Source: Salinibacter pepae (lineage in GTDB: Bacteria > Bacteroidota > Rhodothermia > Rhodothermales > Salinibacteraceae). Taken from it: a stretch of DNA of 64,000 nt. The stretch covers positions 868,001 through 932,000 of the forward strand of contig NZ_CAMTTE010000001.1 in the NCBI RefSeq assembly GCF_947077775.1. The letters are read 5' to 3'. The first letter of the stretch is position 1, and each line of letters begins with the position of its first letter. The notes below the pieces were generated by a model that did not search any database, had not been told where the DNA came from, and worked only from the letters and a program-made list of their open reading frames with translations. Shown piece after piece: positions 26,602-36,500 of the stretch. Position numbers and translations under genes: made by a program.

Positions 26602-27255
26602 ATGCGGAGCCCGTCCATCGAGGACTATCTCAAAGCCCTCTACAAACTCGAAGACGACGAGGGGGCTCCCGTATCGACCGGTGCCCTCGCGGAGGCGATG
26701 GACGTCTCGTCGGCCTCGGCGTCGAACATGATCAAACGCCTCGGCGAGCTCGAGTTTTTAACGTACGAGGCCTACGAGGGGGCCACGCTCACCGATCCGG
26801 GACGCACCGTAGCGCTGGAGGTGCTCCGTCACCACCGCCTGCTGGAGCTCTACCTGAAGGAGGTGATGGGCTTCTCGTGGGACGAGATTCACGAGGAGGC
26901 CGAAATTCTGGAGCACCACATCTCCGAACGGTTCGAGGACCGCATCGAGGAAATGCTGGGCCACCCGGAGCGCGACCCCCACGGCCACCCCATTCCCGCC
27001 CGGGACGGCTCCGTGGACGCCCTCCCCACCCGGTCGCTCGCCGACCTCCCCAAGGGGGACGCCGCCTCCATCGACCACGTCGCCGACGAGGACGGCGAGC
27101 TGCTGGACCTGCTCGAACAGCGCGGCCTCCTCCCCGGCGCCACCGTCGAGGTCGCCGACACGCGCCCGCTCGACGGCCTGCTCGTGGTGGCGGTCGACGG
27201 GACCGAGCAGCTCATCGGCCGCCCGGTCGCAAAGAAGGTCGTCGTCGAGGCGTAG
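26602..27255 (+). CDS. mntR: MntR/DtxR-family manganese-responsive regulator
   Basis: A 217-residue metal-dependent repressor. A winged helix (residues 5-65, with VSSASASNMIKRLGELEFL as recognition region) is followed by the dimerisation and metal-binding helices (65-140) and a C-terminal FeoA/SH3-like domain (about 145-217). Metal ligands follow the B. subtilis MntR pattern: Asp8 in PSIEDYL, His78 and Glu82 in HRLLE, Glu101, Glu104 and His105 in EILEHH. Glu101 replaces the cysteine of iron-sensing DtxR, which favours Mn2+ sensing. The downstream gene on the same strand encodes a predicted heavy-metal/manganese exporter with a palindrome in its upstream region. It probably controls that gene; direction of control is inferred. 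Confidence 0.9.
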   Translation: MRSPSIEDYLKALYKLEDDEGAPVSTGALAEAMDVSSASASNMIKRLGELEFLTYEAYEGATLTDPGRTVALEVLRHHRLLELYLKEVMGFSWDEIHEEAEILEHHISERFEDRIEEMLGHPERDPHGHPIPARDGSVDALPTRSLADLPKGDAASIDHVADEDGELLDLLEQRGLLPGATVEVADTRPLDGLLVVAVDGTEQLIGRPVAKKVVVEA

Positions 27256-27315
27256 CCGAACGGGAACCGGCCGGTGCGACGGGTCTGGCGCCCCCACCGA
27301 GGGGCACGCGGAACG

Positions 27316-27333
27316 ATTTAGCCACAACTAAAT
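27316..27333. promoter_or_regulatory. Candidate MntR operator
   Basis: A perfect inverted repeat ATTTAG-CCACAA-CTAAAT, with 6-bp arms and a 6-bp spacer, in an AT-rich patch of an otherwise GC-rich gap. It lies 93 bases before the exporter start and 60 bases after the regulator stop. The TTTAG/CTAAA arms resemble DtxR-family operators. An AT-rich possible promoter element follows at once. Confidence 0.5.
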
Positions 27334-27426
27334 TATTGTATTGCCCCTGACAACTCGAGGCCCGTTCCCACGCGCACAAGACGGTGCGCACCGCCGACTC
27401 GTTCGCGTCCGCCCCTTCCCCGCCTC

Positions 27427-28776
27427 ATGCCTGCTCAAGACGCTCTCGACATTCTGATCGTCTCGATACGGGACGGGTTTGTGCAGGTGAGCGCGTTCGT
27501 CGCGGTGACCGTTCTGCTGTTTAGTTACCTCCAGTACCGGACCAGCGGCCGCATCGTCACCTTTCTCCGAAACCACCGGCGCATGCAGCCCGTCGCCGGG
27601 GCCCTGCTCGGGCTGACCCCGGGCTGCGGCGGGGCCATCGTGGCGATGCCCCTCTACATCCGCGGCACCATCAGCTTCGGGTCCGTCGTGGCCACCCTCG
27701 GGGCCACGGCCGGGGACTCGGCCTTCGTGATTCTCGCCATTGCGCCCGGGGCTGGGGTGTACGCCTACGGACTGGCCTTCATCGCGAGCGTGGCGTTTGG
27801 CTACGCCATCGACCACTGGGGGCTGGGCGTCCGCCGCATCGACGCGGCCGTCGAGCGCGTTGCGGCCGTGATGCGTCCGGGGGAGGTCGCGGCCTCCAGC
27901 GTGGTCGCCGGGGGGCACGGCGCGGCGGCGGGGTCCCCGCAGGCGCCCCGCCCCGGGGATGCCGGCTCGGCGGCCGTTGCGCGGTCCGGCCCGGCCCGCC
28001 TCGACGGTGCCCTCCCGGCCCCAGACGCCGCCCCCGCCGGCACGGCCTCCTCCTGCCCGCCCCCGGCCGACGCCTCCGGCCCCTCCGGCGCGACGAGTGG
28101 GGCATCCGGCGTACTGACCACCGTTAGCCACGTCGTGCACCTCCTCTGGTGGGGCGTGGCGGCCGCAGGGCTCGTGGCGGGCGTGATGTACCTGGCCCGA
28201 GGGGCCCCGGAGGTGGCCATCGAGGTCGCCCCGACCTTCTTCGGGCTCTTCACCGTCGCCGGGGTGACGGGCACGGTGCTCTCGTTCTACCTCTACTTCG
28301 TCGGCCGCCACTACATGGACGAAGCGGGGGCCGGTCGCCTCCGCGACCGCTTCGGGAGCACGTACGAGACGTTCCAGCACGCCGCGATGGAGACGTCCAT
28401 GGTGACGGTGTGGGTGCTCGCGGGCTATCTCCTCTACGAATACACCATGGGCCTTTTCGCCCTCGACCTCAGGGCCCTCTCCACGATGGCCGGCGTGTTT
28501 GCGCCGGCGGCGGGGGCGGCACTCGGGCTCGTGCCCGGCTGCACCCCCCAGATCATCTTTGCGCAGCTCTACGCCGTCGAGGAGGTGATCCCATTTTCCG
28601 CGCTGGCGGCCAACGCCATCAGCCAGGACGGCGACGCCCTGTTTCCACTCATGGCCATCGACATGAAGGCGGCACTCATTGCGACGATCTACACGACCAT
28701 CCCGGCGCTGGTCGTTGGGGCCCTCGTGTATTCCCTCTGGCCGTTCGCCCGCTTCGGCTTCGGCGTGCTCGGGTAG
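27427..28776 (+). CDS. Putative 10-TM manganese/heavy-metal exporter
   Basis: A 449-residue membrane protein of the ArsP_2-like 10-TM metal-exporter type. Two related halves carry LLGLTPGCGGAIVAMPLY (around residues 57-74) and LGLVPGCTPQIIFAQLY (around 365-381), each a Pro-Gly-Cys loop inside a membrane segment, followed by ATAGDSAF and AISQDGDALFPL. The halves are separated by a cytosolic loop of about 80 residues (150-230) rich in Ala, Pro, Gly and Ser. It follows a Mn-responsive regulator gene and a palindromic operator, so its probable role is to expel excess Mn2+. The cation is inferred from context. Confidence 0.82.
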   Translation: MPAQDALDILIVSIRDGFVQVSAFVAVTVLLFSYLQYRTSGRIVTFLRNHRRMQPVAGALLGLTPGCGGAIVAMPLYIRGTISFGSVVATLGATAGDSAFVILAIAPGAGVYAYGLAFIASVAFGYAIDHWGLGVRRIDAAVERVAAVMRPGEVAASSVVAGGHGAAAGSPQAPRPGDAGSAAVARSGPARLDGALPAPDAAPAGTASSCPPPADASGPSGATSGASGVLTTVSHVVHLLWWGVAAAGLVAGVMYLARGAPEVAIEVAPTFFGLFTVAGVTGTVLSFYLYFVGRHYMDEAGAGRLRDRFGSTYETFQHAAMETSMVTVWVLAGYLLYEYTMGLFALDLRALSTMAGVFAPAAGAALGLVPGCTPQIIFAQLYAVEEVIPFSALAANAISQDGDALFPLMAIDMKAALIATIYTTIPALVVGALVYSLWPFARFGFGVLG

Positions 28777-28788
28777 GGCGCCTCCGCA

Positions 28789-29106
28789 TCACTCCGCCGG
28801 CTGCAGTTCGCGGAGCCGGTCCCACCGGTAGATGCCGCCGCGGTGGCCGTCGTCCCAGGTGATGCGCAGCCCCACGCTGCCCGCCTTCTCGATCCGGACG
28901 TCTTTCCAGCGGTTCGTCTGGCGGAAGATGTGAAGGAACCCCGGCTTGGGGATGCGCTCGACCTTCTGCCCCTCACATTCCGCACACGGACACGCCTCCC
29001 GCAGCCCGTCGAGCGGAAAGACAGACGCGTGCCCGTCGGCCCACTCAATGTTGAGCCGCTGCATCTTGACGTCGAGCGAGACGCGTTCGGGCGGCGGGAT
29101 GTCCAC
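28789..29106 (-). CDS. DUF971 family protein
   Basis: A 105-residue protein of the DUF971 type, the domain that also forms the N-terminus of gamma-butyrobetaine hydroxylases. Landmarks are LNIEWADGHASVFPLDGLREACPCAEC and ITWDDGHRGGIYRWDRLREL. The CPCAEC cysteines may bind metal, as in related zinc-binding domains. The start is taken as GTG at 29106 because the longer reading adds a Gly/Arg-rich stretch unlike protein. It ends 12 bases from the oppositely oriented exporter gene. Family members often sit near FeS-cluster genes, but none is adjacent here, so no role is assigned. Confidence 0.8.
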   Translation of the reverse strand: MDIPPPERVSLDVKMQRLNIEWADGHASVFPLDGLREACPCAECEGQKVERIPKPGFLHIFRQTNRWKDVRIEKAGSVGLRITWDDGHRGGIYRWDRLRELQPAE

Positions 29107-29255
29107 GGCGGGGCCAGGGGCGAGAAGCAGAAACGCGCGACACGCCGGATCGGGCGTCGGATCGGGCGCCGCGTCGGCAACGCGCCCATCGCGGGCGCCC
29201 CCAATTCCGGACAAAACCCCACAGACGCCTGCCGGGGATGATCCCCGGGCCCGCA

Positions 29256-32084
29256 CTACCCCTCCCCCGGCGAAGGCGCGTCGTTCGCGGGCTCCATTCC
29301 CGGTAGGACCACCGTCACACACGTCCCCTCTCCCTCCTCCGTCGCCACGTCGACGGTTCCCCCCATCCGGTCGACCGCCCGCTGCACGACGGCCAGCCCC
29401 AGCCCGGTGCCCTCGTATTCACGGTCCAGGCCCTCCGAGGCCTGCCGAAACGGCTCGAACAGCGCCGGCACCTCGTCCGGGTCCATGCCGATGCCCGTGT
29501 CCTCAACCTCCACGACCACGTCGCCGCCGGCCCGACCGACGCGCAGCCACACGGTGCCGCCCGCCTCGGTGTACGTAATCGCATTGGAAAGGAGGTGACG
29601 CAGCACAATCGGGACCTGATCCGCGGGGGCCCGGGTCCGCAGCGTCGCGTTCCCCTCTTCTCTCCGGAGCGCAATGTCGTCCGCTTCGGCCTGATCTCGA
29701 ACCTCGTCGGCGACGGAGCGGGCCGCGGCCGCCACGTCGACCGGCTCGGCCGGTTCGTTCTGCTGCTCCGCCTCCAGCCGGGACAGGTTGAGTATATTGT
29801 CGAACGTGCGGAGCAGCCGCTCGCCGCTTTTCGCGATCAGCGATGCGAAGCGGGGCACGGGGCCCGCGTCGTCGGAGGCCTCGTCGGCGATGGCCTCGGC
29901 AAACCCGAGGATGGAGGTGAGCGGGGTTCGCAGCTCGTGGCTCATGTTCGCCAGGACCGCCGACTTGAGCCGGCTCGCCTCTTCGGCCTCTTCCTTGGCC
30001 GCCCGGAGGGTCTCCTCGCGCCGCTTGCGCTCCGTGATGTCGCGGGCCTCCGGAATCAGCAGCTCCACCTGCCCGTCCGCGTCGGTCACCGGGCGGATGG
30101 AAAAGTCGATGATGCGCTCTTCGTCGCCCCCCTGAATCGGCCGCTCGTAGCGGATGAATTCCCCCTCGGCCGCCCGCTCGACGGCCTCCCGGAGGCGCTG
30201 CTTCGAGTCCTCACTGGTTTGGGCCCAGTGGGTCTCCCAGATCGGCGTGCCGACGATGTCCGCCCGGTCGAGCCCCCCAAACCGAAGGGCCGTGTCGTTG
30301 GCCTCGATCATCGTCCCGTCCGGCTCCATGAGGCCGGTGAACTGGTAGGTATGGTTGAAGACGGCGTCGAGGCGACGCTCCCGCTGCCTGCGCTCCGTAA
30401 TGTCGGTGTAGATGGCGTAGATCTCCGGCGGCCCCTCGTCGGGACGGCGGGCGATCGCCTGAACCTGAAACTCGCGCCTCCCCTCGGCGGTCGCGCGCTG
30501 CACCTCGGCCTGGACTTCGCCGCCCTCCAGCACCCGACGATCAAAGTCTCGCGCCCGGTCGTGCTCCTTCTCCGGGACGAGCATACGGTTGATTTCCGCC
30601 CCCACGGCCTCTGTGGTCGCGAGGCCGAACGTGTCCTCGAACGCGGGGTTGGCGTCCGTGACGAAGACCCCGTCGTCCTGGGCCACGCAGCGCACCACCG
30701 GCGTGGGCAGCGACTCGAACAGCGTTTCGAAGCGGTCGCGCTCCTCGCGCAGGGCCTGCTCGGCGTTCTTCCGCTCGGTAATGTCCCGGATGATGGCCCC
30801 GAAGAACCGCTCCCGGTCGGCCTCCCAGCTCGAGAGGGCCAGCTCCACCGGCACCTCGTGCCCCTCCTGGTGGAGCCCTTCCAGCTCTACCGTTTCGCCC
30901 AGGAAGCGCCCACGGCCCGTTTCCCGGACCCGCTCCATGCCGCGGCGGTGCGGCGCCCGGTGGCGGTCCGGCATGATCGTCTCGATGGGGCGCCCGACGA
31001 TGGCCGCCTTCTCGTACCCAAACATCGCCTCGGCCCCGGGATTCCAGTCGATGATGTCGCCGTTCGCATCGGCGATCACAATTCCGTCTTCCGCGCTCTC
31101 CTTCAGCTCCTCGTAGGTCCGTCGGCGCCGCTCGGCCTCTTTCCGCTCGGTGATGTCGAGGATGACCCCGTTGAACACGGTCTCCCCCTCCCGCTGCTCC
31201 GGGGTCGACGCCCCAAGCGCCCAAATGCGCTCCCCATCCGGACGCTCGAACGGGGTCTCGAATTCCCAGTCCGCCTGTTCGTCGATGGCCGTATTGATGG
31301 ACCGCTCTATCTCTTGTCGGTGCGGCTCGGGGATGCAGTTCATGCACCGCTCGTGGAACGTGTCCGGGTCGGCCGTCACCCCGAGCACGTCCTCCGCGTG
31401 CTCACTGACGAAGTGGCACCCGATGGTGTCGTCCTCCCGCACGAAAAATTGAAAGATCACGCCGGGGAGGCTATTGGTGAGGCCGCGCAGCCGGGCCTCT
31501 TGCTCGTGGACGGTCTCTCGGATCCACAACCAGCCCTGCGCGAGCACCGTCTCCACCACGGCGACGGTGCCCATGCTCGCAAGTAGGATGAGCGGGCTGG
31601 TCTCCGGGCGCGGCTCCAGGAACGCCCCCAGCCCGGTTAGCCCTCCCCCGTAGCCCAGAAACGCGAGAACCGCCCGGACCGACTCCGCCCCGAACGCAAG
31701 GGTTCCGGCCAGCACCGCGTACACGAGCAGCAGGCCCACGGCATACTCGCCGGCAAACTGGTTTAGGGTCGTAATGACGGCGAACCATCCCACGATGACG
31801 TACAGCACGCCCCACATGCAGGTCACGTAGACGGCCCGGACGCGGGCCGATCGGTACGACGCCCCGAAGAGTGCCAGGAGGAGACCGGCGATGATTAGGC
31901 GGGCCCACAACGGGTCAACCGCCTCGGGGATGGCAATGGCGTACAGCGGCGCGAAGCCGACCACAAGCCCCGCGCCGAGCAGGCTCAGCAGGCGGTGCAC
32001 CTGCACCTGCAGCCGCGCTTCTTCGGGGCGGTGGTCGTCTCGGGGACGGAGGCGGGAGAGGAGATCACGTACGGCGGACGTCAT
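29256..32084 (-). CDS. Multi-PAS membrane sensor histidine kinase
   Basis: A 942-residue kinase. About six membrane helices occupy residues 30-190 and form an N-terminal integral sensor. Four PAS/PAC units follow, each ending in a D-I-T-E-R-K/R signature (around residues 312, 437, 560 and 688). The HisKA dimerisation domain has the phospho-acceptor in NMSHELRTPL, and the HATPase domain has NAITYTEAG, DTGIGM and GTGLGLAVV. It has no receiver or output domain, so a separate response regulator is expected, but none is adjacent. The signal is unknown. PAS domains commonly sense redox, light or small molecules. The DUF971 gene is 149 bases downstream. Confidence 0.93.
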   Translation of the reverse strand: MTSAVRDLLSRLRPRDDHRPEEARLQVQVHRLLSLLGAGLVVGFAPLYAIAIPEAVDPLWARLIIAGLLLALFGASYRSARVRAVYVTCMWGVLYVIVGWFAVITTLNQFAGEYAVGLLLVYAVLAGTLAFGAESVRAVLAFLGYGGGLTGLGAFLEPRPETSPLILLASMGTVAVVETVLAQGWLWIRETVHEQEARLRGLTNSLPGVIFQFFVREDDTIGCHFVSEHAEDVLGVTADPDTFHERCMNCIPEPHRQEIERSINTAIDEQADWEFETPFERPDGERIWALGASTPEQREGETVFNGVILDITERKEAERRRRTYEELKESAEDGIVIADANGDIIDWNPGAEAMFGYEKAAIVGRPIETIMPDRHRAPHRRGMERVRETGRGRFLGETVELEGLHQEGHEVPVELALSSWEADRERFFGAIIRDITERKNAEQALREERDRFETLFESLPTPVVRCVAQDDGVFVTDANPAFEDTFGLATTEAVGAEINRMLVPEKEHDRARDFDRRVLEGGEVQAEVQRATAEGRREFQVQAIARRPDEGPPEIYAIYTDITERRQRERRLDAVFNHTYQFTGLMEPDGTMIEANDTALRFGGLDRADIVGTPIWETHWAQTSEDSKQRLREAVERAAEGEFIRYERPIQGGDEERIIDFSIRPVTDADGQVELLIPEARDITERKRREETLRAAKEEAEEASRLKSAVLANMSHELRTPLTSILGFAEAIADEASDDAGPVPRFASLIAKSGERLLRTFDNILNLSRLEAEQQNEPAEPVDVAAAARSVADEVRDQAEADDIALRREEGNATLRTRAPADQVPIVLRHLLSNAITYTEAGGTVWLRVGRAGGDVVVEVEDTGIGMDPDEVPALFEPFRQASEGLDREYEGTGLGLAVVQRAVDRMGGTVDVATEEGEGTCVTVVLPGMEPANDAPSPGEG

Positions 32085-32538
32085 GGAGGATAGCGATTCT
32101 GCACGATCGGGTCGGGACGTCGATCAAGGATTGTCCCCGACAACACACGCCGCGGGACGCTGAGGCGTGGTCGGTCCACGCGGGTCGGGTGTAGAGCACC
32201 TGCAAAAACCATTCGTACGCCTTTTTCTCCCCGTCCCTCGCCTGAGCCTCCCTTCCAACCGCCAACGCGTTGGGGCTTCCCCCGGCCGGAACGCAGTGCC
32301 CGCAGCACGGATGCCCGACCCGTCGCCGGGGCGGCCCGGCCGTCCGCCCCTACTTGGCGTGGTGCCCACCGAGAACGCGTCGTGCTGGACGTCGACCACG
32401 GGTTCTTTCCCCTCGACACGTCCGCAATGAATTCGACTCTCGTCCCGGACGTGATGTCCTACAGGGCCGCCGTGCGGGCACGGCCGTCGGCCGTCACTTC
32501 GATCATGCAGGAGCGATCCAGACAGGCGGAAGCGCCCC
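32085..32538. other. Intergenic region, no supported gene
   Basis: About 450 bases between the start of the PAS kinase and the end of the duplicated-domain protein. The promoter of the kinase should lie in the first 150 bases on the minus strand. Short open frames here have no recognisable features. Confidence 0.5.
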
Positions 32539-33357
32539 TCACTCCAGCAGAAGCGCGTCGAGCCACCGGATCATCACGGCCTCCTGCTGATACATCCGCA
32601 GGTCGGCAAACACCTGCCGGAGCGAGACCTCAATCAGCCGCCGCTTGGGAAAGCCCTTCTCGTAGCGGGCGTCCAGGGCGGCGGCGGCCTTGTTCAGGTA
32701 GGCAACCAGATCGGCGTGCATCTGATCGACCGGGATGGGCTGCAGGTCCGGGTCCGCCGGCGCCGCGTCCCTCGCCATCGAAATGGAATCGAGTTGTTGC
32801 ATCAGGGGGCTGTCCTTGCCGTGCATGTGGAAATCCAGCAGCGACTGTCGCAGCGACGTTTCGAGCAGAAGCCTGTTGGTCAGCGCCCCGTCGTAGTTTT
32901 TGTTGAGGTCCGAGGCAATCTGCTTAAAATAGTCTACGACCGTGCCCTCCAATGCCTCTACGGGCACCGGGCGCAGTTCCGGCTCCGGCGGGCGGCGCCC
33001 GTCTTCGTCCGCCCCCGCTTCGTCCGCCCCTTCGTCGTCCGCTTCCGGACCGGGCGTCTCGACCTCCTCCTCCACGTCCGATCGCTCCAGGTAGAAGGAG
33101 GTCTGGGTGGCCCCGTATTCCGTGCGGTACCGGCCGCTCTCCTCCAATTTTCGGCGGTCCAGCACGTAGGTCCCTCCCTGCCGGGTTTTGTAGAACCCCA
33201 TCACGTTCCCGCTTCGGGGCTTCTGGTGCACGTACACCTTCGTCGGGGTCACCTTCTGAATGTCGTGCTCGTGGATCATGCTCTTGCCATCGAGCCCGCT
33301 GACGGTGCGGAAGACCGTCTCGTGATCGTCGGCGTCGCGCTGAATGTCATCGCCCAT
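32539..33357 (-). CDS. Protein with a duplicated unknown helical domain
   Basis: A 272-residue cytosolic protein. The N-terminal part (1-95) is basic-mixed (KVTPTKVYVHQKPRSGNVMGFYKT) and is followed by an acidic Asp/Glu/Ala linker (95-125). Two tandem copies of a helical unit of about 65 residues follow. The first starts LRPVPVEALEGTVVDYF and ends SPLMQQLDSI; the second starts LQPIPVDQMHADLVAYL and ends AVMIRWLDAL. Both contain the core LLETSLRQ or LIEVSLRQ. The duplication is visible by eye and argues for a real protein. No family is recognised. It lies 171 bases downstream of the restriction-modification gene on the same strand; a functional link is possible but unsupported. Confidence 0.75.
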   Translation of the reverse strand: MGDDIQRDADDHETVFRTVSGLDGKSMIHEHDIQKVTPTKVYVHQKPRSGNVMGFYKTRQGGTYVLDRRKLEESGRYRTEYGATQTSFYLERSDVEEEVETPGPEADDEGADEAGADEDGRRPPEPELRPVPVEALEGTVVDYFKQIASDLNKNYDGALTNRLLLETSLRQSLLDFHMHGKDSPLMQQLDSISMARDAAPADPDLQPIPVDQMHADLVAYLNKAAAALDARYEKGFPKRRLIEVSLRQVFADLRMYQQEAVMIRWLDALLLE

Positions 33358-33528
33358 GGGGTTGAGACCGCTCGTCCGAGAAATGCAGGCACGGCACCGG
33401 CACTTGGGGGTGCCATTCGCGTTCTATGGAAGACGACCAAGACACGTTCTCCTGGTGGGGCACACTGGCCCGCGTCGTGTCTGGAAGCATCCGGGGCGTG
33501 CGCGTGGGTCATGACGGCACGGACGGCC

Positions 33529-36500
33529 CTAAACGCGCGGCGTGAGGCCCGGCGGCCGGTCGTGCGGCTCGCGGAGGACGCCGACCAGCCCCTGCTTGTG
33601 GATTGTGCGCTCATCTGCATCGAGATCTTCGCCACGGCGCTCTTTCTTGAGCACGTTGTAGAGCGCGGTCATTGTGAGGTCGTCGTGGGCGTCGAGGCGC
33701 TCTTTGCGGTGCGCGTCCAACTGCGCCCCGAGGTCGCGGATCGTGGCCTTCTGTGACTCCGTGGCTGCCGGGAAGGGGAAGGGGTCGAAGCACTGCGTAT
33801 TGTTGTACTGCGGATCGTTGCCTACCCCTAGGTTTCCTCCTGCTCGTAGCGCCCAAGTTTCATGGATTCGACTCGACAAGACACCAAGGTGAAAGGCATC
33901 ATCTGATGCGATTACTACCAATGCATCATCTGGTAGCATCGAGTGCTCCAGAAACTGAAAGAAGTGGTGCTTAGATACGTACGGGGTCGCGATGTATCGA
34001 CTCAGTTCCTGCAATGCCTTCCGCATATCCGGTCGAGGCCAACCAAACTCCCACCACCTTTCTCTGAAACGCTCACGATCCTTCTGGTCACGCTCTGGTT
34101 TGACATGGTCCAGGATATGCTGATACACCTTCGGAAATCTCTCTCTGACCTCATCAACCTCTAACCCAAAGAGGTCGATCACCATTTTCCCGCGGGGAAA
34201 TTGCGTCAGATCACGGCCATGACGATACTCACGAATGTGTTTTTGGAGTCCATCTTTCCTGTCAAGCCCCAATTCTTCCGCTTTTTCCCTCGACACGACA
34301 AATCCTCGCCCGACAATGCTTACGCCTCGGTAGCTGAGATCCTCATTCGATAATAGATCATCGGTGCCTGTAACATTCGCTCCGACAGTCAGGTCTGCGA
34401 GTATATTTCCAGTTCGTTCGGCAAGCTCCACCTCCCAGTGAATACCCTTCGACTGCTCCTCCCGCGTCACCGTCTGCAGCGTGCCGGGCTGATCGGTCAC
34501 TGCGCCTGCCGTCATCGCAATCCGTACGTCGGAGCCGTCCGCGGAAGCCACCCACGGGTGATCAGGAATCGCGAAGGCGAGGCTCACCGGAGGGCTGCCC
34601 TTCATCTGCTTCTCTAAAACCCTCCGGTTAAAGTCCTGGCGAATGCTGTTCGTGGAGATGAGACCAAACCGCTCCGCAGCCTCGCCCCAGCCGTCAAGCT
34701 TGCCGCGAACCGCCTTCGCCGCCTTGTACCACCAGTACATCACGAAGTCGACGCTCTTCGGCACCTTGTAGAGGTAGGCGTCGCGCACTGCTTCGGTGTA
34801 GCCGCTCCCGAGTGCGTCCCGCATCCGCTTGTTTCCAATGAACGGCGGGTTGCCGATAATGAAGTCGGCCTCGGGCCACGCGGCGGGCTCGGGGTTTTCG
34901 TAGTCGTAGACGGGCACCTGTGCGGACTCGTCCGGCACCATTTCGCCGGTGGTGGGGTCTTCTGTGTAGGTGCGGCGGTCCCACATCGTCACCGGGTCGC
35001 CGTCCTCGTCGGTGCGCGGTTCTTTGCTGTCATAGGCCAGCACCGCGTCGCGCGTCTGGATGTTGTCGATGTCGTCGAGCAGGGGCGGGTCGAGGCGGTC
35101 CGCGTCGCCGTGGGTGCGAAAGTGCCACTGTAGGTAGCCAATCCAGAGCACCACGTCGGCAATCTGGGCGGCGCGGGGGTTCACCTCCAGCCCCATCAGC
35201 TGCTCGGGCGAGACGCGGTAGCCGCCCTCCATGTCGAGCGCCTGCTGCCCGCCGTAGTCCTCCAGCACGGAGAGCACCTCGGCCTCCAGGCGCTTCAGGT
35301 GCTCCAGGGTGACGTAGAGGAAGTTGCCGGAGCCGCAGGCGGGGTCGAGCACCCGCACGTCGCAGAGGCGGCGGTGAAACGCCACGATCTCCTCGCGGGC
35401 CGCCTCGTCGTCGCCGTCCGCCTCCCGCTTGGTGGCGGCGGCCTGGGCGGCGTCCCACTCCTCGCGCAGCGGCTCGATGACGGTGGGCACCACCAGGCGC
35501 TCCACGTAGGCGCGGGGCGTAAAGTGGGCGCCCAGCTTGTGCCGCTCGCGGGGGTCGAGCGCCCGCTCCAGGAGCGTCCCAAAGATGGCCGGCTCCACGT
35601 CCGACCAGTCCGCCTCCGCGGCCTTGATCAACAGCTCCAGCTGCGCCTCGGAGACGGGCAGGGCGTCGTGGTCTTCAAAGAGCGACCCGTTGAACGCGCG
35701 CACATCCTCCATGAGGGCGGCATCGAACCCGCCCGCGTCCATCGTGGCCCACAGGCTGTCGAGGATCTTGGGGACGGCGTCGAGGGTGCCGCGGCAGCGC
35801 TCCAGGAGCTCCGTAAACGAGCGGGGCGGCAGCAGCTCCACGTCCTCCGCGAACATGGTAAAGAGGCACCGCATGAGGAAGCCCGCGACGCGATCCGGGT
35901 CGTGGTCCTCTTCGAGCGAGGCGGCCACCTGGGCCAGGTGTTCGGCGAGCTGGCGCGTGACGGCGGTGGAGCGGCGGGTGGGGTCGAGCGAGAGGGGATC
36001 GGCAAAGACGGCGCGCAGCCGCTCGCGGACGGCCTCGTCGCGCAGGTCCTCCAGGAAGATCCGGTGCGCGTTGGCGTCGGGGAAGGGGACGTAGTTTTTG
36101 CCCTGCCGCGCGAAGTCGGCGTAGAGGTCGATGCAGTAGCCCACGTCGACGGCCACGAGGAACGGGGGCCAGCCCTCCTCGTCGGGGAGGCCGCGGGCGT
36201 AGCGGTAGGCCTGGTTCTTGGCCCGCTGCATCGCGCGTTCCCACTCGCGTCGGTCGCGGCGGGCGGTGCCGTAGCGGCGGGTCGGCTCCTCCACCCCGAG
36301 GCGCTCGCCTTCCGTTTCGGAGGGCGCGTCGCTCCCCTGCTTCGCCTCCAGCACGAAGCAGCCGCGCTTGTAGAGGTCGATGAAGCCGCGCTCGCGGTCC
36401 GCCTGGTCGGGGTAGTCCACGCGGCGCTCGAAGACGTACTGGTTCTTGCGGGTCTCGGCCCGTGGGGGATCGGGGCGGGGCACGTCGAGCACGGCGCAGA

